A stretch of 64,000 nt of DNA from Diabrotica undecimpunctata (lineage: Eukaryota; Arthropoda; Insecta; Coleoptera; Chrysomelidae): positions 18,936,741 to 19,000,740 of the forward strand of contig NC_092805.1 of NCBI RefSeq assembly GCF_040954645.1, in the 5' to 3' direction. Under the pieces are notes generated by a model. That model ran no database searches. It was not told the DNA's origin and saw only the letters and a list, made by a program, of their open reading frames with translations. Position numbers and translations under genes: made by a program. Each line of letters begins with the position of its first letter. The stretch's first letter is position 1. Shown here one piece after another: positions 1 to 10,986 of this stretch.

Positions 1-958
1 GAATAGAGGTTTAAAATAAGGGGGTCCGCTATCAACTATTTTATTTAACCTAGTATTAGAACAAATCGTAAGAAGATCAAATATGAGCACAAACAGGACT
101 ATCTTTAATAACAGGGAACAGTGCATAGCGTACACTAGGATGATGTGGTGATACTAGCGAGAACAAAAAACATTCAGAAAGTTTTCCAGAAATTTGAAGA
201 AGAAGCGAAAAGATATGGATTATTAATAAACCAAACAAAAACGCAATATATAGAAATGAGAGGAGACATAACAAATAATAATAAATATATCAAAATGAAA
301 GGAGCCGAGACTGTCTATAGTTTTGAAAAAGTAACAGTATTTGAGTACTCAGGAGTAACCATAACGAACACGAGAAAAGAAGAAAAAGAGATAGACAAAA
401 GATTAATGAAGGGAAGCAGAGCGATAGGGTCATTAAATTCATTACTGAAAGCAAAAAAATGTATCAAGAACAGCTAAGCTGCGAGTCTACAAGACAGTAA
501 TCGGACCCACAGTGATGTATGCCAGTGAAACGTGGATTAAAACGTGGAACCAGCAGGAAGAAAAGAAAGTAGAGATCTGGGAAAGGAAGGTGCTCAGAAA
601 AATCTTCGGAGGATTAAAGACGACAGAGAATGTTTTGAAAAGACGAACGAATAAATAAATAATGAGGATGTAAGGAAAACCAGCAATTACGGCAAAAATA
701 CGAGCCTAAAGAGCTAGATGGCTTGTTCATAATATACGAATGCCAGAGAATCGAAATAATAAAACAATACTGAAAGGGGGAGAAATGGGGAAAAAAGAAG
801 AGGACGTCCAAAGAAGAAATGGTTGGAAGCAGTAAAGCAAGACTTGTCAGAAATAGGTGTGAGAAATTGGAGAGAGAAATCAAGGGACCCGAAAAAATGG
901 AGGGAAATAACCAAGTTTTTAGAAGCTAGGGTCCTACAAGGCCTGTAGCACTGTTATG
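1..958 (+). pseudogene. RTE-like LINE, 3' half (RT C-terminus)
   Basis: Remnant of a non-LTR retrotransposon cut by the window edge. From base 1 the reading resembles the RT segment 'LSTILFNLVLEQIV', then the catalytic box near 137-150, which is frameshifted (reads AY..DDVVILA). The longest open piece is 145-477 (110 aa), with 'YGLLINQTKTQYIEM' and 'KGSRAIGSLNSLLK' typical of the RT thumb. It continues in other frames with 'YASETW', 'FERKVLRKIFG'-like text and a 3' terminal 'KRGRPKKKWLEAVKQDL' region to about 945. At least three frameshifts or stops make it dead. The end 'GGCCTGTAGCACTG' passes directly into (TA)n. A minus-strand relative lies at 61445-61640. Confidence 0.8.
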
Positions 959-959
<1 letters not shown>

Positions 960-1055
<96 letters not shown>

Positions 1056-1058
1056 ATA
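960..1058. repeat. (TA)n microsatellite at a LINE 3' end
   Basis: About 99 bases of alternating TA with one G interruption. It starts within two bases of the LINE terminus on its left, consistent with growth from the LINE tail. Confidence 0.95.
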
Positions 1059-1869
1059 TCTGCTTTTGATATTAAATTGGCTTAGTGTATTAATTTACTT
1101 GTGCCATACTGTTAAATTTACAATTAACATCTTTGTAATATCATAGTTTTGATATAATACAGCGGTTTCCAAAATTTAGTTTGCGGAAATCTCTACTTCA
1201 ACAAGAAATTGGGGAGGGTGACGCATATATGTAACATGTTATACTAATTGTACGAGGTGTGAATCAAATACGCCGTTTACTAATAAGAAAATCGAAATAA
1301 TATCCGTTTACATTTTAATATCTCTCCATATATATATTTAATGGGTAATATGCGGTTCTTTACAGTGAGCCAGCTATAACAACAGATATATTCACGATAT
1401 ATTTTAGCAAATTAAAATTCTTAATACTTTAGATTTGTCAGTGGCGTTCCATGACGACAACTTAAAAGTATTGTCTACATCGAAAATTGAATTTGTTTGA
1501 GAAATTTATTTAAAAAAAAAATGAAAATAGGTAGATAAAAACATTATTTTAAATAATTTATTTAGATAATTAATTAGATGGTTCAGAATAGAAGTGAACC
1601 AAATCTACATTTGAGCTACAGAGGTTTAAAGTTAAAGTTTCATAACAAAATTACCCGTTAACATTTTTAAAAGTATTTATTTAATTTAAGAAAGTCAAGG
1701 AGTATCTTAGACATTTACATTGCTTTTATTGATGTAATAACTACAAAAAATGTAAAAAGTGGACTTGGTTCAAATGTATTTTGAAGAATTTTAGGAAGAT
1801 AATGAACCAACTCCAAGTATTGTTAATACACTTTATTTTTACATCTACTTAGAGATCATATTAGAAATA
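1059..1869. other. No gene seen; AT-rich
   Basis: AT-rich sequence with stops in all frames. I see no transposon motif, tandem repeat or inverted repeat that I can support. Confidence 0.6.
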
Positions 1870-2076
1870 TTAAAATACAATATCATCCGTCGGTATTATT
1901 TCCTTCAGTCGCTTTGCTGTCCTGGGTTTGCGAGTTGGCTGATTCCCTGGAAGGTTTTTGAAGTATCCATGGTGAATAGTGGGTATGTAAGGCAGCAGAG
2001 ACAATATCTCCTCCTTCTTTTTTAAATTCATTTTTGGAGCCGATTCGCCAAAAGCGGCAAGAAAGTCGATTGTCAA
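1870..2076 (-). CDS. Unidentified 68-aa C-terminal exon-like remnant
   Basis: An open frame of 68 codons ending at TAA. It holds a charged stretch 'NLKKKEEILSLLPYIP' followed by 'THHGYFKNL'-like text and a basic tail 'RKPRTAKRLKEI'. The first codon is TTG, directly preceded by TTTTTAG, which resembles a splice acceptor, so this may be a last exon rather than a whole gene. The amphipathic LLPYIP/HHGYF pattern resembles tails of repetitive transposon proteins I have seen in insects, but I cannot name the family. Treat the coding status as unproven. Confidence 0.3.
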   Translation of the reverse strand: MTIDFLAAFGESAPKMNLKKKEEILSLLPYIPTIHHGYFKNLPGNQPTRKPRTAKRLKEIIPTDDIVF

Positions 2077-2293
2077 CTAAAAATCAAATCTGTCGAATAA
2101 CTTTTAGAATAGTTGGTGTATTTATCCATGAAAGGGATACTTAATATAACAAAATTAAACATTCTGTGTATTGACAGCGACAATCGAAATTTGGCGGCGA
2201 AGTAAAGTGGGAAATATGTTCCCACATTAAGGATAAAAGGTATTATGGTTAGTTTTTGAATGTCCTAAAGGACCTAGGACCTAGATACTTTAA

Positions 2294-2296
<3 letters not shown>

Positions 2297-2360
<64 letters not shown>
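2297..2360. repeat. (TA)n microsatellite
   Basis: About 64 bases of pure TA. It borders the left end of the probable solo LTR, and a matching tract borders the right end at 3810. Confidence 0.95.
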
Positions 2361-2362
<2 letters not shown>

Positions 2363-3805
2363 ATACGATTGGGGTTTATAGAAAATAATTTATAAGTTAT
2401 ATACTACATAATATTAGATATAAAAAAGTATTTGATTATTTTAAATAAGTTATATACTAGAGAATTTTATAAAAATATATTTATGTGAGGGCATTTTAAG
2501 AAATTAGCATATAATAATTGTAAAAAGTTGTATTTTAGTAATTATAATGTGGTAGATATATGTAAGTGAGCCATGTGACTAGGCAACCAACTATACAGTG
2601 AGTGATAGACAGATATTTATACTCTGAAGTGACGTTTAAGAATATTTACGAATATAAAGTGGGGTTATAATAATATATTGTTTGAAATGTGTATTTTATT
2701 AAATTAGAGTGTTAGTTACTAATTTGAATGTTTATTCTGATCTGAAAAGCCTAAATGTCAACAAAATTATCAATGGAACATTAACGAATTCTCCAGAGTG
2801 CAGAATTTGACCTGTGTTTATGTTGGAACATTCTGGAATAATGATTATGGCGGTGGATCGAACAGATATTTTTTTCGAGAACATCTATATAGAAGTTAAT
2901 AGAACGAATGGAACATGATCTCTTACCAGATGGTTCTGGAATATCCAAAAGGATATAAATACCCGTGATTTGGATTCAAGATGGCAGTTTTTAGTCAGAA
3001 GTCAAGCAGTTTATTATGAAAGTTAGTAGATTGTTCACAGTTTTAGTAATTCAGTCAGGCAGTTTAATAAGAAATATGAAAGTTAGTTGGAGATAGTCCA
3101 ATTGTTTAATATAGTGAGTTAAATGAAGATTAAAAATTATGCATATATTTAATGCACATTTATAATTATACACAAATAATTATTGAAGATTATAAAAGTA
3201 TATTAGAAGAATATTGGATGGACATTGGAAGGAATTAAAATTATATTATGATTGGAGATTAGTATAAATCAACTTATAATAATTGGATATTGGTATATTG
3301 AAAAGAAGAATAAATATAAATGGTATTTGCTGGTTTGTTTGGTGGTATATAAATGCTGGTGAAGAAAAATATATCTTAAATTGGTAGAAGCTGATAATTG
3401 GAAAAAGAAATTTCACAAAAACAAGGATAACCGAAGTACGAAGACATGCAGTGGTGATTAGTATATATATAGTGGAAAACAGTTCATTTAGGCATTCAGT
3501 GAAAGAAAGGTACAAAATTTTGTTAATATAATTTAGTTAGTGTTATAACAATTTCAATTTTGAAGATAGTTTGTTTAAATTTAACATTGTCTATAGAATT
3601 TAATTAGTTTTATAAGAACATCAATTTAAAGATAGTTTATTTTAAATTTACATTGGCTAGGTTAGATATATATGTGTGTTTCATAATAGTTATAATAAAG
3701 ATAATTTAAAAAAGTACTTACAAACTAATTCTTTGAGAACCGCGATAAAAACCCTATATTATTAAAAATACTCATTGCTCATCATTCAAACAAAAAACAC
3801 ATCAT

Positions 3806-3809
<4 letters not shown>
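2361..3809 (+). mobile_element. Probable solo LTR in a (TA)n tract
   Basis: A 1449-bp segment starting TGATACGATT and ending CATCATAACA, flanked on both sides by (TA)n. The TG...CA ends, a TATA-box-like GGATATAAATACCCG near 2951, and an AATAAA near 3700 fit a long terminal repeat of a Ty3/gypsy-type retrotransposon. Upstream of the TATA box there are GAACATTCTGGAA-like palindromic stretches. No gag or pol lies on either side, so it would be a solo LTR left by recombination. Flanking TA prevents an unambiguous duplication call. An unrelated AT-rich spacer between two microsatellites is the alternative. Confidence 0.45.
2951..2965 (+). promoter_or_regulatory. TATA-box-like site in the putative LTR
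   Basis: GGATATAAATACCCG is a good TATA box, followed 20-40 bases later by a TTTTTAGTCAGAAG segment that could hold an initiator (TCAG). It supports reading the surrounding segment as an LTR transcribed rightward. Confidence 0.35.

Positions 3810-3871
<62 letters not shown>
3810..3871. repeat. (TA)n microsatellite
   Basis: About 62 bases of TA immediately right of the CA end of the putative LTR. It may be the right half of the tract that begins at 2297. Confidence 0.95.
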
Positions 3872-3873
<2 letters not shown>

Positions 3874-4866
3874 CCTATAAAACCTCTGATTTGATCTATT
3901 TTGAACCTAAAAAACAGTTTTTAGGGTTTTTGAAGGTGGCGCACCTGACGGAAAAATCTGGAAAAAAATCAGAAATATAGTTTTTGATTAAATACACAAA
4001 ATAGAAAAAAAAATAGACATACAGCTATCTCCAAATAAAAGTTATACACTTTTTTTGAAAAAAAAAATATCATTTTTAGATTATTTACAATCAACCCATG
4101 GGTCTATATAAAATACATCAAGTTTTGTAAAATCATCAAATGCGAGCAAATTTTTTGAAATGTTAAATAGAATATAATAAAATAATAAAATTTTTAAATA
4201 ATCAAAATCTTGAAACAATAAACAAAGATCCAACGATATAGCAATAGTAGTGTTACCTTTGTCTGCTTTTGTATCACTTATATAAAAAAAACTAAGTTAA
4301 TAATATTACAGAATTATATTTATTTAATCATTTATTTATTTTTTAATTTATTTATGTTATGGTAACATAGCAACTTGAATTATAATTTTTTTCAAACCTC
4401 ATTGTACTTTAATCAAATTATGATAACATGTTTTATTAAACAATTACACGTCTTCATTAGAATTTTAGATAAATTTTCATTTAAACTAATTATTCACTTG
4501 TACTAATTATACGAACTGCATAATTTTTATACAAATTATTCGAAATTACTTAAAATGAACATTTAATGAGTTTCGAATTATAAAATAAAAAGTCACTCGT
4601 ACATTAGACGTCAAAACATATCAGGTAACTACAACATTATTGATTGTAGTTTACGACTGTACACAGTTTATTGGTATGTTCTAAGATACTCATTATGAGA
4701 ACATCGTTGTCACAAGCGAAATTGGACTGAAATTTGCATGTACAAGAAAACCAAGGTTACTATTGTTTAGCTATTTAGAAACTTCCCGTGTTTTAGTTAA
4801 TTGTTAACAAGAGTTGTAAAGTTAACGTTATCAACTACATAAAATTTGGTTTTCCTCGTGTAAATA
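3872..4866. other. No gene seen; AT-rich
   Basis: Nearly 1 kb of AT-rich sequence with poly(A)/poly(T) runs and no open frame or repeat structure I recognise. Confidence 0.6.
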
Positions 4867-4970
4867 TTCATCATCACCATCATCCAGCTCTCTGCGTCCA
4901 AAGTTCTGTCAGTTTCGTCAATCTTGACTTTCCTGCATCCAGTTCCTGATTCAATACGTCTTCGGTTTAA
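4867..4970 (-). mobile_element. RTE-like LINE 3' tail, minus strand
   Basis: Read on the minus strand, this ends in GAT-rich repeats (CATCATCACCATCATC on plus) just after a 'ELWTQRAG*'-like terminus, and contains CTGGATGCAGGAA. The same order of words occurs in the RTE copy ending at 45490 (CTGGATGCAAGAAG, then GTGGACGCATACAGG and GATGATGATG). It is a heavily 5'-truncated copy of that family. Confidence 0.45.
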
Positions 4971-5030
4971 ATAGTGCCACTTACAAAATACTTCTACGTG
5001 AAGCCCCGATAATAAAACGGTAGAATGATA

Positions 5031-5215
5031 TTGACTTCTTTTTTTCTTTAATTGCCGACTCCTTTATGAAGATTGGCTATCATTACGGCCATCTTCACCT
5101 TTGATACTGCTGCTCTGAATAGCTCAACAGAGTTACAGTATCATTGTCTCAGTTTATTTAGCCAGGTTATACGTCGTCTTCCTATATTTCTTCCACTCAG
5201 TATGACCAACGTTGG
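5031..5215 (-). mobile_element. LINE-B 3' terminal fragment
   Basis: On the minus strand this reads 'GRNIGRRRITWLNKLRQ', one stop, then 'VELFRAAVSKVKMAVMIANL', ending in AAAGAAAAAAAGAAG. The same C-terminus occurs at 16943-17380 and 29737-30034, so this is one of nine LINE-B tails in the window. It is severely 5' truncated. Confidence 0.8.
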
Positions 5216-6750
5216 TAGATGATCTTCTCAGAAATCTGTCCACAGAAGGCTTCTATTATCTAGGATATGCTGACGATATAGCAATCGTTGTCAGGGGAGG
5301 TTTGCCCAGGTGGTGTCTGAGAGAATGCATGCAGTCCTAAATATAGTTGACGACTGATGTAAACAACAGAGACTGGTAGACAATGCTCAGAAAACACAAA
5401 TTGTCAACTTCACCAAAAAAACAGCACTACAAGGCCTAATACCACCGATGCTGAAAGGCACAGAGATTTCATTTGCCAAAGAAAGAAAATACCTTGGGGT
5501 GTACTTTGATCATAGGCTTACATGGAATACTCAAATTCTGAAAACCACACAGAAAGCCACTATATCCCTGGGCAGATGTAGAAGAATGTATGGTAAGAAT
5601 TGGGGACTTAACCCCAAAATGACTAGGGTTATACACGAAGGTTATTAGACCAATGATAACCTATGGCTCGGTGACGTGATGGACAAAGATGCAGCAAGTG
5701 GGAGCAATAAGGCTAGTGTGCCTGTGTATTACGAGGCCATTAAAACAACTTATACAACAACGTTGGAAGTCCTGCTGAATCTACCACCACTTCATATCTT
5801 TATACAGGGCGAAGCCAGATTAATGATGCACAGATTAATCCATATTCAGCAACATATAAGCCAGAAGCATGGTGCTAACAACAGAAAGCTAATCGAGGAG
5901 CTAAAAGCCAATATTGTGATGGGGCAACCTATCGATGCAACAGCTACGAGATATAGCTTTAACAATAAGTTCACAATTAATATTAGGCAGGGAAGACTGA
6001 AACGAAGCTATACAAGCTGCTACTACCTGTTACACGGATGGCTCAAAAACATCGGAGGGTGTGGGAGCCGGCATAGTAGGGACAAATCAAAGGATACATT
6101 TTCCGGTAAGTCTATCTAATGATGTGACAGTTTTCCAGGCGGAAATAACGGCAATCCATCACTGCGTGGAAGAAATAGAAAGGCAGAAAAGAATGTTCCG
6201 GTAAGTTGCCGTCTTTACAGATAGTCAGGCAGTGCTTAAGGCACTCAATTCTGTAGAAGGCAATTCTAAGCTAGTATGGGATTGTGTGTGCCCTAAATAA
6301 ACTAGGAGACTAGGAGAAAAAGCAGATAACATGACCAAACAATGCTATTATTGATTGGACTGGAACCCTTCTGCGGCGTTACAAAGACAGTAACAAGAAC
6401 GGCTACAAGCAAGGTAGCTTACAAATCTCTGGAATGGTGGAGGAATTCACCAGGACAAAGACAGGCGAAACAGTTCATTACAGAACATTAGCCAACATTT
6501 ACAGCAGACCTAATAAGCAAAGACAGGAAAACAGTCAAAGCCATAGTAGGTCTTCTAACATTGCACTGTAAGCTGAATAGACACGTGAAGCTGATGCGAT
6601 TATCAGATGATGAGCTGATAGGAGAAGAAAATCCACCGATAAATAGCTACATGGAAGGTACAGTCTCGAAGCTATTAAACTTTTTAAAAAGGGTCAGGCT
6701 AGATAATTTTAATTTATTTTATCTGTTCAGAATTCTTTCCTAGGTAACGC
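5216..6750 (+). pseudogene. R1/LOA-type LINE: RT thumb plus RNase H, decayed
   Basis: Second half of a LINE polyprotein. It begins near the RT palm box 'GYADDIAIVVRG' (5265-5300, intact YADD), then 'KERKYLGVYFDHRLTWNTQ' in the open piece 5448-5648, then 'VIRPMITYGSVTW' in another frame. An RNase H region follows: 'CYTDGSKTSEGVGAGIVG' (6025-6085), 'VTVFQAEITAIHHCVEEIE' (6125-6180) and 'AVFTDSQAVLKAL' (6205-6245). A C-terminal part runs to 6743 (60-aa piece starting at 6561). Many frameshifts and stops. The 'WGLNPK...VIRPM' order matches the element at 19536-21159, so both are the same group. Confidence 0.8.
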
Positions 6751-7985
6751 TAGAATTATAAATCTAAACCAACATAAAACTTTAAATTATTTTGTATTAA
6801 ATTCTACCTTAATAATATGAGTGGTAGTTCAGATTTCTTTCCTAGATGGCGTCGTTAATTTACTGGACAAACGGTGTGACTTGTTATCATAGCCTTTTAT
6901 ATACATAGATAGATTATATTTTAGTCCTACTACCTCTCCTCCTATATCTCCTTAATTTTCCTTACTCTTTTTCATGATAGTTAGCGTTAGTTTTGCTAGA
7001 TTTGCCAGTTGTTTTCCTTTCCTTTCTACAGCTTTTTTGGCTAGTGGCGATTGCTTGTAATTGGCCTAATTGTTACGTTCTAACCAGCCGATTTTTCTTA
7101 TTTTAATTGTTGTGACTGCATGTATCTACTTAGGATATTCCAGACTGTTTTTTTAGAAGCAAACACATTTTATATATTTATTTTAACTGGTAGTTTAATG
7201 GTTTTGTTTATTAAACGATAACTCACGAAAATACCGATGACAAAAATTGTCGAATATTTATATTATTTTATTATATTCGTATACATTAGTTTATATTTAC
7301 TGTATAAACAATTTTGGTTGTATTACTATATTAAATGACTAACAACTGCTTATTGATTGCTTTGTTTTTGATGTTTAATTTTGATATTAGAGGATATTGC
7401 TAAACAAAATTGTAATAAGCTTTTATCTCATCTCCAAATTAACATATTGTGGATATGAAGATTTTTGTTTCGGCAATTAAACATTCTTGTTATTTTGCTG
7501 TAACATAAATACTAAATTGACTAATAGTTCGGTATTAGTTCTAGTTAATTTGAGTGAAATAGAAACTAAGCTACGATTTTTCCAGTGTTCTTAAACAATA
7601 AGCTAATATCTTTTTTTTTTTAGTTTGAAAACTGATAAAATCATTATTATAGCCCGATCACATGGCATGCACAATACGATAATTTATTTGAAACGGAAAA
7701 ATTTTCGATTAAAATATTTTTATCCTATAGAGCCCTAGTCAGTTTGTGCCAACGGTGAATAGCACAGGCCTACATTTTTTTTGCATGAAAAAGTGTTTTA
7801 AGTTTAATATGTGTCCTATAGTAAATGGGATGTACTGATCACGAATGTACTTAGTTTTTTTCCAGCACCTCAGGTTTTCACTAAAAGTGTGTTTGAAATT
7901 TTTCATAGAAACTGCCAAAAATAATGAGAAAATAATTATTGAAACTTTATTTAATACAAAACTACACTGCAAAATTAACTTGTTC
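6751..7985. other. No gene seen; small duplicated word
   Basis: AT-rich. A near-duplicate 20-mer (GTTCAG, A/T-rich core, CTTTCCTAG) occurs at 6726 and 6828, about 102 bases apart, which may be a duplicated LINE 3' end. I see nothing else. Confidence 0.5.
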
Positions 7986-7989
7986 TTCA

Positions 7990-8660
7990 AGATACAGTTA
8001 GACAGTATTTGGTTTTTTTTCAATAAAACCGTTCTGTTTTTCGTCTCTCTTGGTAACGTCTCTCCATCTCCTTTTTATCTTGATGGAACCTCTAGCCCTG
8101 CTACTCGCTGACAGCTCCAAGATTTTCGGGAAAATGGTCAACGTGGGAATTCAGAAAATGAAGTTTGACGCTCATATTGCATCTCAATTTTCGACCATGT
8201 TGGCTACAATTTCTTTATAGTTTGGAGACTTGTTGTTTCCAAGGAAACTGTCTATGACTCCTACGAAAGAACTCCATTCTTCAGATTCATTCTGGGTCAT
8301 TGTATTCTGGGACAATCTGTCCGATTTTAAGGTTCGAATTTGAGGGCCTACAAAAATTCCTTCTTTAAGTTTAGCTTCAGAAAGTGCAGGAAATTTTTCG
8401 CACAGATATTTAAAGCAGTCACATGTTTATCTAAAGCTTTGACAAAATTCTTCATCAATCCTAATTTTATGTGAAGAGGAAGCAAAAGAACTAATTTTTG
8501 GTCCACTAGTGTACCAAGCTGCACACTTTTTTTGTCCCGGTACAAGTCTTTCTCTGAGTGGCCACTATTTCTTAACGTAATGTAAATTTCGTGCTCGACT
8601 ATCCGACTCGCACAAAAAACATGGATACTTTGTGAAATCAGACTGCTCCAGAATCTCAAA
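7990..8660 (-). pseudogene. Decayed copy of a dispersed gene family (CFLCE / LHIKLGLMK protein)
   Basis: Minus-strand coding remnant of a protein family I recognise as multi-copy in arthropod genomes but cannot assign a function. Reading in two alternating frames gives 'TKYPCFLCESDSRARN', 'WPLRERLVPGQKK', then 'LPLHIKLGLMKNFVKALDK' (open piece 8348-8659, 103 aa), 'GIFVGPQIRTLKSD', 'SFLGNNKSPNYKEIVANM', 'HFLNSHVDHFPENLGAVS' and 'MERRYQ'. Several frameshifts and stops. It is cut at its 5' side by the foldback repeat at 8654. The two CxxC-like cysteines and conserved histidines suggest a metal-binding or nuclease-like fold, but that is inference. Confidence 0.6.
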
Positions 8661-8720
8661 ATACAAACATTAGTAAATTAAACAAAATTTGGTTAATTTA
8701 CTAATGTTTGTATTTTGAGA
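8654..8720. repeat. 28-bp perfect inverted repeat (foldback core)
   Basis: Arms 8654-8681 and 8693-8720 are reverse complements around an 11-base loop. The right side continues into AACGATTTCCGAAGTGGAAA and AACGTCAATAAAC (to about 8760), words also found at 21340-21370 and 22660-22690. This is the centre of the dispersed foldback family, truncated on its left. Confidence 0.8.
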
Positions 8721-8938
8721 ACGATTTCCGAAGTGGAAATTGAAACGTCAATAAACGTACTTTAACCAGGAAGCGACAGTCCTTTGAAGTTACGTGGCCA
8801 AGCCGCCAATGACAGCTAACAACCAGAAAATTAATAGTCAGTGGGCATATCACACAATATAAATTCTTAAGAGCGTAGGCGCAAAATTTCGGGCCAATGT
8901 TTTTTAAATGCATTCATTTTTTTCGAATCCTGAAAAAA

Positions 8939-9201
8939 CTAATAAGTATTTTTGAAAAATTTAAACGCAGAAGGAAAGACTACATTATTACTGAGGGCCG
9001 AAAGTCCCTGAAAACTTATATATTGTTTATTTTAATAAGTTACAGGGGTGAAAAAAAAAAAAGAGAAAATTTAGTGTGATTTTTAATTTCAAATATCTCA
9101 TTCAAAAAAACTTTTTGTTTATTCTAAGGGACTTTCGGCCCTCGGTAATAATGTAATCTTTCATTCTGTGTTTAAATTTTTCAAAAATATTTGTTAACTT
9201 T
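8939..9201. repeat. Foldback element with about 73-bp arms
   Basis: Left arm 8939-9011 and right arm 9126-9201 are near-perfect reverse complements, both containing GAGGGCCGAAAGTCCCT (or its complement) and a poly(A)-rich AAAAATTTAAAC word. The spacer of about 115 bases is AT-rich with a 12-base A run. The RNA would form a long hairpin. No transposase and no clear target duplication. Confidence 0.85.
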
Positions 9202-9276
9202 TAACTATAAGCTATAACTATAAACTTATATATTTAACTATAACTATAAACTATAACTATAAACTTTTAACTATAA
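9196..9276. repeat. (AACTAT)n imperfect microsatellite
   Basis: Repeated AACTATA units with variants, starting at the outer edge of the preceding foldback right arm. Confidence 0.8.
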
Positions 9277-9475
9277 ATAAATTATATAAATGGTCAAATG
9301 CACTTGTTGTGTCGAGTATTTACCATAGACGCCTACGGACTATCGAAAACAACCAGAATTAAAGAATAAGCAAGTGTTTTTGACAGTTAAACAACCAGAA
9401 TCGGGCATGCGTATACAAAAATGGTACACGCTTTTGGACCGTTCTGTCGCTTCTCTGTGTGTTCGGTTATTCTCT

Positions 9476-9523
9476 GCTTTAACCTTTAATTGTGGCTTAT
9501 TCCCATTTAAATAGTAATTATTT
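9476..9523 (+). repeat. End fragment of the dispersed foldback family
   Basis: Contains AATTGTGGCTTATTCCCATT followed by TAAATAGTAATTA, the same outer terminus as at 21768-21814 and 22690-22719. It is an isolated right end; the rest of the element is missing. Confidence 0.75.
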
Positions 9524-9690
9524 CGTAAAATTATTTGTTTCTCTCCTGGCGTTCCTGTTTTCGTGCAGATTCGGACAATGCATTAAGTACTCTCATTAAG
9601 TACCCTTATTAAGAACCTTGATTCATTCTTTGTTCTTTAAAGAAAATAACTAATATACATACAGATCGTTTAAATAATAAACTGAGAAAG

Positions 9691-9987
9691 TTGTCCGCCC
9701 ATTGCACCTTCAAAAATCCCAACTTAAATTACCGAAGACAAAAATTATCGAGACCCACTTTTCATGCTCTTTTAAGAATGTTATCAAGTACGAGGTCACC
9801 AGATGGAAAATGGAGAGGTCAATGGTACTACTCAGACTGTGAAGCAACTGGGACCGTACATTTTTTGTCGAGTGATTCCTTTTGCAATTTTAAGCCGAAT
9901 CTGGGTTGGTATTTAATTGATACAAATTTATGGTGCAGTGAATGCACTTGCAACGATTTGCGGTACAAATTCTTTTATTTATATTAA
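9691..9987 (+). CDS. Unidentified 98-codon open frame
   Basis: Open frame starting at TTG with no AUG at the start. It includes 'SPDGKWRGQWYYSDCEATG' and a cysteine pair 'WCSECTCND' near the end. I recognise no family, and there is no flanking transposon signature or splice context. It may be chance, although it is fairly rich in W and C for random AT-rich DNA. Confidence 0.2.
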   Translation: MSAHCTFKNPNLNYRRQKLSRPTFHALLRMLSSTRSPDGKWRGQWYYSDCEATGTVHFLSSDSFCNFKPNLGWYLIDTNLWCSECTCNDLRYKFFYLY

Positions 9988-10274
9988 TTTATAAATGGAA
10001 TATTGTTTGCAATTTATATCAGTTTAATTGTTTAATGCAAATAAATGTATCTGTGTATAATGCATACTATTAAATAAAATAATTTTTAACCCTAGGACAG
10101 TCTAAACATTCCTGAGAACTTCATTAAAGTGCATTTTTTACAATCAAATAAATTGTAAACTTGCTACCAATTCTCTATTAGTATAATTTATGTTAGTTAC
10201 CACTTAGACACAACCAAACTTATATGGAATCATCTGACATTTATTATTATTTATTATTATAAGCGAATTTAAAA

Positions 10275-10803
10275 AAACAAAACCTTCTCGGGAGAGCCTG
10301 GAACTCCTAGAGAGCGCGTCCCCAGGTGGCGGATAGGGGAAAGCCCTCAATAGCATCAACTGGCGGGTAGGTGGGAAATAAAATACCATCCGCGGACCAA
10401 CAGGTAGGGCAGACGATACTCTTAAGCTGCAGTGAAAGCAAACCGTCTAGGAGAAGGAAAGCTCCAAAATCAAACCCTGGTCCTACAAGTTGGGGGTTGG
10501 GGCATCGGGTTAACCACTCGATACTCGTCAAAAATGGTAAAGGTTAAAAACTCCAAAATCCAGCCTCGGATTACATCAAAACGACACAACTCAGATGGTA
10601 CGGACACGTAAGGAGAATGCCGGAGAATAGAATACCAAGACAATGTTTTGAATGGCAACCAAGAGGTAGGCGGAGACCAGGAAGGCCTAGAAGAAGTTGG
10701 AGAGAAGGAGTTGATAAAGAAATCAGAGAAAGAGAACTGGAGGACGATCTATGGAACGATAGAATGAGATGGAGATTGGAAATCGGAAGACGTCGAAGAA
10801 CGT

Positions 10804-10808
<5 letters not shown>
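10275..10808 (+). mobile_element. Internally deleted LINE: leader fused to RT C-terminus
   Basis: The left part (about 10275-10548) is GC-richer, non-coding sequence with CCCAGGTGGCGGATAGGGGA and CCATCCGCGGACCAACAGGT, which resembles the leader of insect endonuclease-RT LINEs. It is joined without EN or RT palm domains to the LINE 3' coding end: 'YIKTTQLRWYGHVRRMPENR' then 'PRGRRRPGRPRRSWREGV' and 'LWNDRMRWRLEIGRRRR' (10564-10805). The terminus runs directly into (TA)n. The C-terminus matches the minus-strand element at 34480-34740. It may be a non-autonomous derivative mobilised in trans. Confidence 0.7.

Positions 10809-10853
<45 letters not shown>
10805..10853. repeat. (TA)n microsatellite at a LINE 3' end
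   Basis: About 49 bases of TA beginning at the LINE terminus. Confidence 0.95.
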
Positions 10854-10856
<3 letters not shown>

Positions 10857-10986
10857 CATAAAAAATAAAGAAACTCACATATTCTTAAATATTAAAATTC
10901 AAATTATTTGTTAAGTCAATAGCATACAAAATTTCAATGTACAAGGAATGATGTTTAAATTGTTTTTATCTATTTATGTTTTTTTT

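Noticed and set aside
3246..3515. 89-codon minus frame inside the putative LTR
   Set aside because: Low-complexity F, I and Y-rich translation of AT-rich DNA; no homology that I can see.
7739..8111. Overlapping 88-94 codon frames on both strands
   Set aside because: No motif on either strand; the plus frame is opposite the decayed dispersed-family remnant.
10788..10868. Tyr-Ile repeat extension of the LINE C-terminus
   Set aside because: Translation of the (TA)n tract following the LINE end.
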